The notes under the pieces are model-generated. The model worked only from the letters and a program-made list of their open reading frames with translations. It was not told the DNA's origin and did no database searches. From positions 310,001-374,000 of the forward strand of contig NZ_JACIGJ010000002.1 in NCBI RefSeq assembly GCF_014197855.1: DNA of 64,000 nucleotides, written 5' to 3'. Below are positions 27,966-36,594 of the stretch, piece after piece. Position numbers and translations under genes: made by a program. The DNA comes from Roseospira marina. Lineage in GTDB: Bacteria > Pseudomonadota > Alphaproteobacteria > Rhodospirillales > Rhodospirillaceae. Positions within the stretch are counted from its first letter, which is position 1, and every line of letters starts with the position of its first letter.

Positions 27966-28469
27966 ATGGACAGCCTCGAAGAGTTCATCGCCCACGCCGT
28001 CGCCCTGGAGGAGGATTCGGCCGTCCGGTTCGACGACATGGCCGATGCGCTGGACGTGCATCAGAACCACGAGGTCACAGACCTGTTTCGCAAGATGGCG
28101 CATTACTCCCGTCTGCATTTGGCCGAAGCCCAGAAGCTGGCCGAAAACAAGGAATTGCCGCGCTTCAAGCCCTGGGAATACAAGTGGCCGGACCGGGAAC
28201 CCCCGGAAACGCCGGCCATGGATGCCACCCATTACCTGATGACCCCGCACCATGCCCTGGTCATGGCGCTGGACAGCGAGAAGCGCGGGCATGCGTTCTA
28301 TGAAGGGCTGGCCCTGACGCACACCGATCCGCGCATCCGGGAACTGGCCCTGGAATTCGCGGAGGAAGAAGCGGAGCACGTGGCGATGCTGGAGACGATG
28401 CTGACCCGCTACCCCGCGCCCCCCGCCGACTGGGACGAGGATATGGATCCCCCCGTGTCTGTAGACTGA
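27966..28469 (+). CDS. Ferritin-like diiron protein, rubrerythrin-type
   Basis: Protein of 167 residues predicted to be a four-helix bundle. Candidate iron ligands are Glu in AVALEEDSAVRFDDMA (helix 1), the HLAEAQ region (helix 2), the ALDSEKRGHAFYEGL segment (helix 3) and EEAEHVAML (ExxH, helix 4). There is no rubredoxin domain. Rubrerythrin-like proteins reduce peroxide or protect against oxidative damage. It lies 51 bases downstream of korB with a stem-loop between, so it probably shares the korAB transcript and may protect the iron-sulphur enzyme. That role is inference. AGGAG lies 11 bases before the ATG at 27966; a GTG at 27954 has no spacing. Confidence 0.82.
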   Translation: MDSLEEFIAHAVALEEDSAVRFDDMADALDVHQNHEVTDLFRKMAHYSRLHLAEAQKLAENKELPRFKPWEYKWPDREPPETPAMDATHYLMTPHHALVMALDSEKRGHAFYEGLALTHTDPRIRELALEFAEEEAEHVAMLETMLTRYPAPPADWDEDMDPPVSVD

Positions 28470-28538
28470 CCGCAGCGTAACGACACCGGCCGGCCGCGAT
28501 CCCTGCGCGATCGGCCCGACGACGAAGGAGCCCGCCGC

Positions 28539-29246
28539 ATGACCGACGCCCCGCCGCCCACGCTTGACGGTCCCTCCGCCCGGCCCGCCTCGGGCGGCGT
28601 GCCGCGTCAGCTCGTGGTTCTGCTGCACGGCTATGGTGCCGACGGAAACGACCTGATCGCCCTGGCGCCACATCTGGCCGCCGACCTGCCGGACGCGGTG
28701 TTTCACGCCCCGCATGCGCCCGACGCCTGCGAGGTCATGCCCTTCGGCCGGCAGTGGTTCAGCTTCACCCAGTACGATCCCGAGATGTGGCGGCGCGACG
28801 CGGCCAATCTCGTCCCGGCCCTCGACATGATGGGGGCTGGCGCCGACAGCGTCGCCCCGGCCCTGAACGCGACCCTCGACGCCCTCTTGGCGCAGTACGG
28901 TCTTGGTGCGGACGCCCTGGCTCTGGTCGGGTTTTCCCAGGGCACCATGATGGCCCTGCATGTCGCCCTGCGCCGCGCCACGCCCATGGCAGCGGTCGTC
29001 GGCTTCTCCGGCGCGCTGCCCGGCGCGTCGGCCCTGCCGGGCGCGGTCACCGCCCGCCCGCCGATCACGCTGATCCACGGCAAGCAGGACCCCGTCGTGC
29101 CGTTCGCGGCCATGGCGCACGCGCAAAGCGCCCTGGCCGAGGCTGGCCTGACCGTCGACACCCATGCCCGCCCCGGGCTGGAGCACGGCATCGACGACGC
29201 CGGCATCACGATCGCGCGCGAGACGTTGCGGCGCGCCTTTTCCTGA
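28539..29246 (+). CDS. Phospholipase/carboxylesterase, YpfH-like alpha/beta hydrolase
   Basis: Cytosolic serine hydrolase of 235 residues. It shows LLHGYGADGNDLIALAPHLA (oxyanion-hole loop), nucleophile elbow GFSQG near residue 132, the acid in HGKQDPVVPF and catalytic His in LEHGIDD near the end. This is the carboxylesterase/acyl-protein thioesterase-like family (PF02230), hydrolysing short acyl esters. GAAGGAG lies about 10 bases before the ATG. It follows the ferritin-like gene by 69 bases, so it could be the last gene of the korAB unit. Confidence 0.9.
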   Translation: MTDAPPPTLDGPSARPASGGVPRQLVVLLHGYGADGNDLIALAPHLAADLPDAVFHAPHAPDACEVMPFGRQWFSFTQYDPEMWRRDAANLVPALDMMGAGADSVAPALNATLDALLAQYGLGADALALVGFSQGTMMALHVALRRATPMAAVVGFSGALPGASALPGAVTARPPITLIHGKQDPVVPFAAMAHAQSALAEAGLTVDTHARPGLEHGIDDAGITIARETLRRAFS

Positions 29247-29695
29247 CGGCACCGCGCCCGTCGCCCGAGTCTTGGCGACACGCGGAGCGCACCCGGACCG
29301 AGGGGGACAATGCGGTCCGGACCGACACAACGTTAGGGCGCCAACGCCGCCCACATCGGGCTCTTTGGTCGTCGGCGGACGAAAGGGTCCGCCGCCCGAC
29401 GGACCGGCCGATCCACGTTGACGCCGGCCGGCACTCCGGTCGGCCCGACCCGCCCGCCCCTATCGAAAAATTGCTTTTTTCAACGCTATAGCCGCCCGCC
29501 GCGCCCGCAGGACCGCCGTTGCGACGAAGACGCAGCGCGCCGGGTCTCCCGCCGTGCCGCTACCGCCCCCGTTGATAACGGAAATTCATGTTTTCCGTCT
29601 GGTCGTTCAATCCTTCCGCGAATACCGTTGTCTCAGGGATGGATCGTGGCGACAGCATCGCAAACGCCGCCACGGGAAGGGGGGGGAGATTTCGG
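29247..29695. other. Intergenic region upstream of a chemoreceptor gene
   Basis: The 449 bases hold no convincing gene. There is an AT-rich patch around 29465-29490 with GAAAAA/TTTTTTC complementarity that could act as the esterase terminator (T-run on the plus strand), and a perfect 7-base dyad at 29578-29598. No sigma-28-type chemotaxis promoter was recognised. Confidence 0.5.
29578..29598. promoter_or_regulatory. Inverted repeat, possible operator
   Basis: ACGGAAA, seven bases, TTTCCGT: a perfect dyad about 100 bases before the chemoreceptor start. It has the form of an operator but no regulator can be named. Confidence 0.3.
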
Positions 29696-32038
29696 ATGAG
29701 CATCGTTGCGCGGTTGATGGTGGCCCTTGGCGCGTTTTCTCTGGTTTCAGCCGTCGCGATAGCGCTGGTCTTTACAGTGTTCATGGAAGACCTGACGACC
29801 GAAGCTCAACACCGCCACCTTCACGGGCTGCTGGATACGCTGCGCCAGGAATTGAATGCCGAAGGTGAGAAAGCCCTGGCCCTGGCCACTCTCGTGGCAC
29901 AAACGCCAGCAACCCAGGCCGCCCTGGCGGAGGGGGATCGCGACGCCCTGCTGGCGCAGTACCAGGGGGCGTTCGCCCACCTTCGCGACACCTTCGGCGT
30001 CCGGCAGTTCCAGTTCCATCGGCCCCCGGCGACCTCGTTCCTGCGCGTCCACAAACCGGAAACGTTCGGCGACGACCTGTCGAGCTTCCGGCGGACCGTG
30101 GTTCAGGCCAACACCGACCGAACCCCGATTCACGGCCTGGAACTCGGCGTCGCCGGGCTTGGCATGCGGGGCGTGACCCCGGTCGAGTACAACGGCCAAC
30201 CCGTCGGCTCCGTGGAGGTCGGACTGTCCTTCGGCCCGGCGTTTTTCGATACCTTCGCGCGCGACCATGGCGTCGATGTTGCCCTGTACCTGCGCAAACC
30301 GGGCGGGCGCTGGGACACCTTTGCCGCCACATCCGAAGCCCCCGCCGATGAAGGCCGGCTTCGCGCCGCCCTGCAGGATGGCATCCAGGTCTATCAAGCG
30401 CAGGGCGCCGATCACGAAGAGGCGGTCATTGCCGCGCCGATCCCGGACTACGAGGGCAAGACCATCGGGGTGGCCGTGATTGCGCTGGATTCGTCCCCCT
30501 ACCTCGCCCAGATCGCGGACGCCCGCGCGCGGGCCGTGATCGCCTCGCTGGTGACCCTGGCCGTGGCGCTGATGGCCGGCTTCGTGATCGCGCGCGGGAT
30601 CGGGGGAACCCTGCGGTTGGCCTCGGACGCCCTGAGCCGCTTCGCACAAAAGGACTTCTCGGTCGACCTGCCGAAAGCCCGGGGCCACGGCGAGACCGCG
30701 CGCGTGATCCAGGCCCTCCATGACTTCCGGGCCCAGACGCTGAAGCTGCACGAAACCGAAAACGAGCAGGCGGCGTATCTGGAGCGCGTCAACGCCCAGC
30801 GCGATGACCTGGAGCGTCAGTCACGGAAGGTCCTGCGGGGCGTCGTCGCGGCGACGGTGGAAGCGAACGAGGCGATTGTGGCCCTGATCCACATGATGCG
30901 CGACGTCGACGTGGCGACCGAGCAGTCCCAGGCCATGGCCTCGGCGGTCGAGGAGATGGTGGCCGCAACCCGCGAGATCTCCGAATCGTCCGACAACGCC
31001 GCCAGCGAGGCCGAAGGCGCGCGCGGCGCCGCCGGTGATGGCGTGTCGGGCGCGACCCGCGCCGTCGACACCATGGAAGGCATTCACAGCGCCGTCAGCG
31101 CGGCCAGCCAGCGGGTCGATATCCTGGCCGATGCGTCCTCCCAAATCGGCGACATCGTCCGCCAGATCGAAGAGATCGCCGACCAGACCAACCTGCTGGC
31201 GCTGAACGCCACCATCGAGGCCGCGCGCGCTGGCGACGCCGGCAAGGGCTTTGCCGTGGTCGCCAACCAGGTCAAGTCGCTCGCCAATCAGACCGCGCGC
31301 GCGACAGAGGATATCCGGGGGCGGATCGACACCCTTCGCGACGAGATGGCCTCCATCATCCACGCCATGGAAAACGGCGCGTCCGCCGTCCAGGATGGCC
31401 GGGGCGTCGTCACCGACATGGGCACCCAGTTGCAGACCATCGCCAGCAGCATCAGCACCGTCACCACCCGGATGCACGATATCGCCTCCATTCTCGGCCA
31501 GCAGACGAAGGCGACCAACGAAATCGCCGAGGGCACCACGTCCATCGCATCGCTGTCCCAGCGCAACAGCGACGAGGTCAAGGAAGCCCTGATCGCCATG
31601 GAACGGGCAACCACGGCGCTCAACGCGCATGTGGCCGCGTTCGCAGGGCATGGCGGACCGATCGTGCTGGTCGAGATCGCCAAGAACGACCACATCATGT
31701 TCAAGAAGCGGGTCCTGGACGCCGTGACGGGTCGCGTGCCGTTGGCGGAACGGGATCTGCCGGACCACCTGACGTGTCGCCTGGGGCGGTGGTACGCGCA
31801 AATCACCGACGCGCGCCTGAAGGCCCATCCCGCCTTCGCAGCCCTGGAAGCGCCGCATCGGCAGGTTCACAACTGCGGCAAGGAGGCCGTGCATAAGGCG
31901 AGCGTCGGCGACGGGGACGGAGCGCTGGAAGCCATGGATTGTCTACAGACCGCGAGCCATGACGTGATTCGCCTGCTGACCGACATGTCCACGGCCATCG
32001 AGGCGATGGAGGGGGCGGAGCGGGAGGCCGTGTCGTGA
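29696..32038 (+). CDS. Methyl-accepting chemotaxis protein with double-Cache sensor and C-terminal CZB zinc domain
   Basis: Chemoreceptor of 780 residues. Transmembrane helix 1 (about 10-30) is followed by a periplasmic Cache domain of the dCache_3 type, with [20 protein letters not shown] and [14 protein letters not shown] segments. Helix 2 lies near residue 285 ([20 protein letters not shown]), then a HAMP-like region. The signalling hairpin tip is [22 protein letters not shown] (start). The C-terminus is a CZB domain with His666, Cys694 in CRLGRWY, His721 and His725 as zinc ligands; CZB domains sense zinc or hypochlorous acid in other bacteria. It has no CheR-docking pentapeptide. GGGAG precedes the ATG at 29696; an upstream in-frame start at 29588 lacks a comparable site. 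Confidence 0.93.
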   Translation: MSIVARLMVALGAFSLVSAVAIALVFTVFMEDLTTEAQHRHLHGLLDTLRQELNAEGEKALALATLVAQTPATQAALAEGDRDALLAQYQGAFAHLRDTFGVRQFQFHRPPATSFLRVHKPETFGDDLSSFRRTVVQANTDRTPIHGLELGVAGLGMRGVTPVEYNGQPVGSVEVGLSFGPAFFDTFARDHGVDVALYLRKPGGRWDTFAATSEAPADEGRLRAALQDGIQVYQAQGADHEEAVIAAPIPDYEGKTIGVAVIALDSSPYLAQIADARARAVIASLVTLAVALMAGFVIARGIGGTLRLASDALSRFAQKDFSVDLPKARGHGETARVIQALHDFRAQTLKLHETENEQAAYLERVNAQRDDLERQSRKVLRGVVAATVEANEAIVALIHMMRDVDVATEQSQAMASAVEEMVAATREISESSDNAASEAEGARGAAGDGVSGATRAVDTMEGIHSAVSAASQRVDILADASSQIGDIVRQIEEIADQTNLLALNATIEAARAGDAGKGFAVVANQVKSLANQTARATEDIRGRIDTLRDEMASIIHAMENGASAVQDGRGVVTDMGTQLQTIASSISTVTTRMHDIASILGQQTKATNEIAEGTTSIASLSQRNSDEVKEALIAMERATTALNAHVAAFAGHGGPIVLVEIAKNDHIMFKKRVLDAVTGRVPLAERDLPDHLTCRLGRWYAQITDARLKAHPAFAALEAPHRQVHNCGKEAVHKASVGDGDGALEAMDCLQTASHDVIRLLTDMSTAIEAMEGAEREAVS

Positions 32039-32087
32039 CCGCCCGCACGCTCCCCTCTCTGCATGCCAGCGCGGCGGACGGGCCGGC

Positions 32088-32429
32088 GTGACAGCCCCAC
32101 CCGGCCGCGCGCTCGGCCCCTGCCCCCTGTGCGGGCGACCGATGGTCGACGGGCCGAGCGTGGAGTGGCACCATTGGATCCCCCGGTCGCGAGGCGGGCG
32201 CGACAGCGCGCCCGTGCACCGCGTCTGTCACCGCATGATCCACCGCCGGTTCGACTCCGCCACGCTCGCCCGCACGATGAACACCCCCGACGCCCTCCGC
32301 ACCGATCCCGCCATGGCCCGGTTCCTGGCCTGGGTCCGCAAACAGCCGCCCGAATTCGTCGCCCGCACCGAGGACCCCGCGCCCCGCCCCCAAAGCGGCC
32401 ACCGCAGGCGGACCCGGACCCGCCGATGA
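32088..32429 (+). CDS. Small HNH-endonuclease-fold protein
   Basis: Protein of 113 residues that starts with GTG. It has CPLCG near the N-terminus and VCHRMIH, together a zinc site, and the central WHHWIPRSRGG typical of HNH nuclease folds (WHHxxP and GG loop). The C-terminus is a basic RRRTRTRR tail after a Pro-rich linker, which could bind nucleic acid. Families of this size occur beside mnmC in alphaproteobacteria; the role is unknown. Its TGA overlaps the mnmC ATG (ATGA at 32426-32429), indicating coupled translation. Confidence 0.75.
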   Translation: MTAPPGRALGPCPLCGRPMVDGPSVEWHHWIPRSRGGRDSAPVHRVCHRMIHRRFDSATLARTMNTPDALRTDPAMARFLAWVRKQPPEFVARTEDPAPRPQSGHRRRTRTRR

Positions 32430-34465
32430 CGGCCGCCGTCTCACGCGCCTGGACCATCGGCCGGCCCCGTCTGGCCTGGGACCCCGACGGCACACCGCGC
32501 AGCCTGGATGTCGACGACGGGTTCGCGTCCGCCGCCGACGCCCTGGGCGAGGCCCGGCATGTCCTGCTCGACGGCATCGGCGCGCCCGCCGTCTGGGACC
32601 GGCCGGGGCCGTTCACGATCGCCGAGACGGGGTTCGGAACCGGCCTGAACCTCCTGGCCACTTGGGACCTCTGGCGCCGCACCGCACCGCCGGACGCGCG
32701 CCCGCACTGGGTCTCGGTGGAGGGCTGGCCGCTGCGCCCCGACGAGGCCGCACGTGCCTTGGCCCGGTTTCCGGACCTGGCGGATCTCGCCGCGACCCTG
32801 CTGGCCGCGTGGCCACCACCGGAGCCCGGCCTGCATGTCCGCGCGCTCGATCACCGGGTAACGCTGACTCTCGCCCTCGGCCGGGCGGACGAAGCCCTGC
32901 CCGCCCTGACTGGCCCCGTGGACGCCTGGGCGCTGGACGGGTTCGCGCCCGCGCGCAATCCGGATCTGTGGAGCCCGGCGGTGTACGCGGAGGTCGCCCG
33001 GCTCAGCCGCCCCGGCGCCCGCCTCGCCACCTACACCGCCGCCGGCTCGGTCCGGCGCGGACTGGAAGCGGCGGGATTCGCGGTGCGTCGCGCACCCGGC
33101 TTCGCCGACAAGCGGGAGTGCCTGCGGGCGACGTTCCAGGGACCGGCCGGGACACCGCCGCCCACCGTCCCCTGGGCCGCGCCTCCCAGCCCCGCCCCGG
33201 TGGGCGCGCGCGTGGCGATCATCGGGGCCGGGCTGGCCGGGTGCGCGGTGGCGGAGGCCTTGCGGCGGCGCGGCGCCGGTCCGGTGACCGTTGTCGACGC
33301 GCGCGGCCATCCGCGCGACAGCCGGCCCGCCGGTCTGCTTGGCCTGCTGGAGCCGCGCCTGGAGAAAGAGGCCTCCCCCGTGGCCGATCTGCACGCGGTC
33401 GCGGCCCCTACCGCCATCGCCCTGTATGACCGGCTGGCCCGGGAGGGCGAGGACCCCTGGCGCGGCCCACGGGGTGTGATGGCCGTGGACCGGGCGCGCC
33501 GCGACGACGCCTGGCGGGCGGCGGTGGTGGCCCGCATGGGCTGGCCGCCGGACTGGCTGGAGGCCCTGGACGCACGGGACGCCGCAACCCGCCTGGGTGG
33601 GGTGGCGCCCCCCACCGAATCGGCGCTTTGGCACCCCCGGGGCGGCTGTCTGGCGCCGACGGCCGTGCTGACCGCGCTGCTGGCCGACACCCCCGTGCGG
33701 ACGGCGGTGGTCGACCGGCTGGAGCCGCGCGACAGCAGCGATTGGATCCTGCGCGCCCCGGACGGCCGCCCGATTCTGGAAGCCGACGCGGTTGTGATCA
33801 CCGCCGCCACCGATACCGCCCGCCTGTGGCCCGCCGCGCGCCTGCCGCTGCGCCCGACCCGGGGCCAGATCAGCCTGCTGCGCGCGGCCGGTCCCGACGC
33901 GCCCCCCCGCGTCGCGGTCTCCGGGCCGATCTATGCCACGCCACCGGTGTCGGATGGCGCCGGCGGGTGGCGACGTATCCTGGGCGCCACGCAGGTGCCC
34001 TGGCGCGCGGACGCGGGCGATCCCTACGCCCCGCGCCCGCAGGACGACGAGAGGTTGCGCGCGACCCTGGCGACCGACTGGCCGGCGCTGGCCGACGCCC
34101 TCGCCGAGGAACCAACCGAAGGCGCGCTGGCCGGACTGCGCGCCACCACCCCGGACCATTTACCCCTGGCCGGCCCCCTGTTCGATGCCGAAACCCTGGC
34201 ACGCCAGCATGGCGAGGCCCTGCGCCACGGCCGGCGCCCCGGGCGGCGGGTCCAGGACCCACCCGGCACGGACGGACCGCCCGGTCTCTACACGCTATGC
34301 GGCCTGGGGTCGCACGGCTTGCTGCTGGCGCCTATGATGGCAGACGGGATCGCCGCACAGATCACCGGCACGCCAGGACCGCTGCCCCCGACCCTGGCCG
34401 CTGCCGTTCATCCGGCGCGCTTCACCGCGCGTGCCCTTATCCGGGGTCGGGTCGTACCGCCCTGA
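32426..34465 (+). CDS. mnmC: Bifunctional tRNA 5-methylaminomethyl-2-thiouridine modification enzyme MnmC
   Basis: Protein of 679 residues with two domains. The N-terminal MnmD methyltransferase (about 1-235) has the SAM motif TIAETGFGTGLNLLATW and WALDGFAPARNPDLWSP. The C-terminal FAD-dependent oxidase (from about 255) starts with VAIIGAGLAGCAVAEALRRRG and includes GLLEPRLEKEASPVADLH, the typical MnmC insertion. It removes the carboxymethyl group from cmnm5(s2)U34 of certain tRNAs and then methylates it. The ATG at 32426 overlaps the HNH gene stop; longer reading in this frame upstream is spurious. It ends 127 bases before tatA. Confidence 0.94.
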   Translation: MTAAVSRAWTIGRPRLAWDPDGTPRSLDVDDGFASAADALGEARHVLLDGIGAPAVWDRPGPFTIAETGFGTGLNLLATWDLWRRTAPPDARPHWVSVEGWPLRPDEAARALARFPDLADLAATLLAAWPPPEPGLHVRALDHRVTLTLALGRADEALPALTGPVDAWALDGFAPARNPDLWSPAVYAEVARLSRPGARLATYTAAGSVRRGLEAAGFAVRRAPGFADKRECLRATFQGPAGTPPPTVPWAAPPSPAPVGARVAIIGAGLAGCAVAEALRRRGAGPVTVVDARGHPRDSRPAGLLGLLEPRLEKEASPVADLHAVAAPTAIALYDRLAREGEDPWRGPRGVMAVDRARRDDAWRAAVVARMGWPPDWLEALDARDAATRLGGVAPPTESALWHPRGGCLAPTAVLTALLADTPVRTAVVDRLEPRDSSDWILRAPDGRPILEADAVVITAATDTARLWPAARLPLRPTRGQISLLRAAGPDAPPRVAVSGPIYATPPVSDGAGGWRRILGATQVPWRADAGDPYAPRPQDDERLRATLATDWPALADALAEEPTEGALAGLRATTPDHLPLAGPLFDAETLARQHGEALRHGRRPGRRVQDPPGTDGPPGLYTLCGLGSHGLLLAPMMADGIAAQITGTPGPLPPTLAAAVHPARFTARALIRGRVVPP

Positions 34466-34592
34466 CGGGTAGCGACACGCGGGACTTTCCCGAGCGCGCC
34501 TCTTGGTGCATGGTACCGGCGCGCCGCCCCCCGGCCGGGCGCGGCCCCGGCACCGGCGCGCGGGGCTCGATCACCCGAGGAGTTGTTGACGG

Positions 34593-34817
34593 ATGGGTAC
34601 TTTTAGCATTTGGCACTGGATCATCGTTCTGGTCGTCGTCCTGCTCCTGTTCGGGGCGGGCAAAATTCCGCGCCTGATGGGCGACGTCGCGAAGGGCGTC
34701 AAGGCGTTCAAGAAGGGCATGGCGGACGACGACGACGAGACCGAGTCCACTTCCGGCAAGACGATCGAAGGCGGCAACGCCAACGAGAAAAAGACCGACG
34801 AGACCGTCCGCAGCTAG
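34593..34817 (+). CDS. tatA: Sec-independent protein translocase TatA
   Basis: TatA of 74 residues. A short periplasmic start (MGTFSIWHW) leads to one transmembrane helix ([19 protein letters not shown]) with the FG hinge, an amphipathic helix ([15 protein letters not shown]) and a polar, acidic tail. TatA oligomers form the pore that moves folded twin-arginine substrates. GAGGAG lies about 11 bases upstream. It opens the tatABC-serS-surE-pcm-M23 run on the plus strand. Confidence 0.97.
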   Translation: MGTFSIWHWIIVLVVVLLLFGAGKIPRLMGDVAKGVKAFKKGMADDDDETESTSGKTIEGGNANEKKTDETVRS

Positions 34818-34960
34818 GCCGCAGAACCGGACCCGCGCCGCCGGCCACGCGATGGCCGGCTTGCGGGAACCGGACACGCCCCTCCCCCGGCTCCGCTCGT
34901 GGTTCGTCGCGCGTGCGCCAGTGTGCGTGTGCGCTTCCCATGAATTAGGCGTGCTCTCCG

Positions 34961-35440
34961 ATGCTTGATTTCGGTTGGACCGAACTCGCGGTCATTGCCG
35001 TGATCGCTCTCGTGGTCATTGGCCCCAAGGACCTCCCCAAGGTGCTGCGCACCATGGGACAATGGACGCGGCGTTTGCGCGGGCTGGCGCGCGAATTCCA
35101 GGGCCATATCGACGATGTGATACGCGAGGCGGAACTGGACGATGTCCGCGACGGCATCAAGAAGGCCCGGCGCACCAACATCGGCCAGTCGATCAACAAA
35201 ATGGTCGATCCGGACGGCACCGTCACGCGCGAGCTGAACGACATTGGCCGGGACGGCGGCCGTCGTCGGACCGCGACGCCAGCGCGCGAGACGTTGGACC
35301 ACGGCGAGGGCGTCGACCCCACGGGTCCGGCCGCGACGGCGGCTGATCCAGCATCCAGCCCCGCCCAGGCCGGATCCACGGTCGGCCCAGAAACGACACC
35401 AAAAACAACGACCGCAAAAACACGGACCGACGAGGACTGA
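34961..35440 (+). CDS. tatB: Sec-independent protein translocase TatB
   Basis: TatB of 159 residues. The N-terminal helix MLDFGWTELAVIAVIALVVIGPKDLPKVLRTMG carries the conserved GP hinge and Glu8 that contacts TatC. A longer amphipathic helix (RLRGLAREFQGHIDDVIREAE) follows, then a low-complexity Thr/Ala/Pro tail. TatB and TatC recognise the twin-arginine signal peptide. It lies 143 bases after tatA and 3 bases before tatC. Confidence 0.96.
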   Translation: MLDFGWTELAVIAVIALVVIGPKDLPKVLRTMGQWTRRLRGLAREFQGHIDDVIREAELDDVRDGIKKARRTNIGQSINKMVDPDGTVTRELNDIGRDGGRRRTATPARETLDHGEGVDPTGPAATAADPASSPAQAGSTVGPETTPKTTTAKTRTDED

Positions 35441-35443
35441 CCG

Positions 35444-36523
35444 GTGGCCACCTACAGCGACGACCCCGACGACAACAAAATGTCGCTGGTGGAGCATCTG
35501 ACCGAGCTGCGCACGCGCCTGCTCTGGTCCGTCCTGGCGTTCCTGATCGCGTTCTTCGCGTGCTACGGCCTCGCCCAGCACATCTACGACTTCCTGGTGC
35601 AACCGCTCGCCGACATCATGCACGAGGTCGGCGGCAGCCAGCGCATGATCTACACCGCGCTGACGGAAGCCTTTTTCACCTACGTGAAGGTCGCGGCGTT
35701 CGGCGCCGCCATCATCACCTTCCCCATCATCGCGACGCAGATCTGGCTGTTCATCGCGCCGGGTCTGTACAAGCACGAGAAGAAGGCGCTGCTGCCGTTC
35801 CTGCTCGCCTCTCCGGTGCTGTTCCTGATGGGGGCGTCGCTCGTCTACTACATGGTCATGCCGCTGGCGTGGCGCTTCCTGCTGGGGTTCCAGACCACCG
35901 GCGCGGAGACCGTGCTGCCGATCGAACTGGAGGCCAAGGTTGGCGAATACCTCGGCCTCGTCATGAAGCTGATCCTGGCGTTCGGCCTGTGCTTCCAGAT
36001 GCCGGTGGCGCTGACCCTGATGGCCCGGGTGGGCATGCTGACATCCAAGACCCTGTCGGCGGCCCGCAAGTACGCCATCGTCGGCGTCTTCGTTCTGGCG
36101 GCCGTGGTCACGCCACCCGACATCATCAGTCAGGTCGGGCTCGCGGTGCCGCTCATTCTGCTGTACGAGGGGTCGATCTGGTCCTGCCGTCTGGTCGAAA
36201 AGCGCCGCGCCGAGCGCAATGGTGAGGACGACGATCTCGACGACCTCGACGACGACGATGACGGCCCCGACGACGATGGTCCCACGGGGGGTCCCAAGGG
36301 TGGTCCCAAAGGCGGAGCGGACGGTGGATCGTCCCGCCGGAACCCGGCCCCCGAAGCGACGGGCGCGGCCGGATCGGCGGCCCCCGCCTCGGCTCCCACC
36401 TCCGCCTCCCCGGCGCGCTCCGACACCCGGAGCGGCCCCGGCCCCGAGGCGGAGGCGGACCAGGGCGATGAGGGGGACGAGGACGACGGCCCCCCGGACA
36501 CCGACTTCAACACGGGCCGCTAA
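35444..36523 (+). CDS. tatC: Sec-independent protein translocase TatC with acidic C-terminal extension
   Basis: TatC with six transmembrane helices in residues 1-250, including [17 protein letters not shown] (signal-peptide binding site) and the family segment FETTGAETV-like region ([11 protein letters not shown]). Length is 359 residues where most TatC proteins have about 250-270. The extra 110 or so residues are a cytoplasmic tail with an Asp/Glu run ([18 protein letters not shown]), Gly-Pro repeats and a Ser/Pro-rich end. It starts with GTG, with GAGGA 8 bases upstream. serS starts 71 bases downstream. Confidence 0.96.
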   Translation: MATYSDDPDDNKMSLVEHLTELRTRLLWSVLAFLIAFFACYGLAQHIYDFLVQPLADIMHEVGGSQRMIYTALTEAFFTYVKVAAFGAAIITFPIIATQIWLFIAPGLYKHEKKALLPFLLASPVLFLMGASLVYYMVMPLAWRFLLGFQTTGAETVLPIELEAKVGEYLGLVMKLILAFGLCFQMPVALTLMARVGMLTSKTLSAARKYAIVGVFVLAAVVTPPDIISQVGLAVPLILLYEGSIWSCRLVEKRRAERNGEDDDLDDLDDDDDGPDDDGPTGGPKGGPKGGADGGSSRRNPAPEATGAAGSAAPASAPTSASPARSDTRSGPGPEAEADQGDEGDEDDGPPDTDFNTGR

Positions 36524-36594
36524 AGGCGCGCCGGACCGGCCCCCCACACACCCCGGGGGCACCCGAACAGCAAGCGAACGGATGGTATTGGTCG

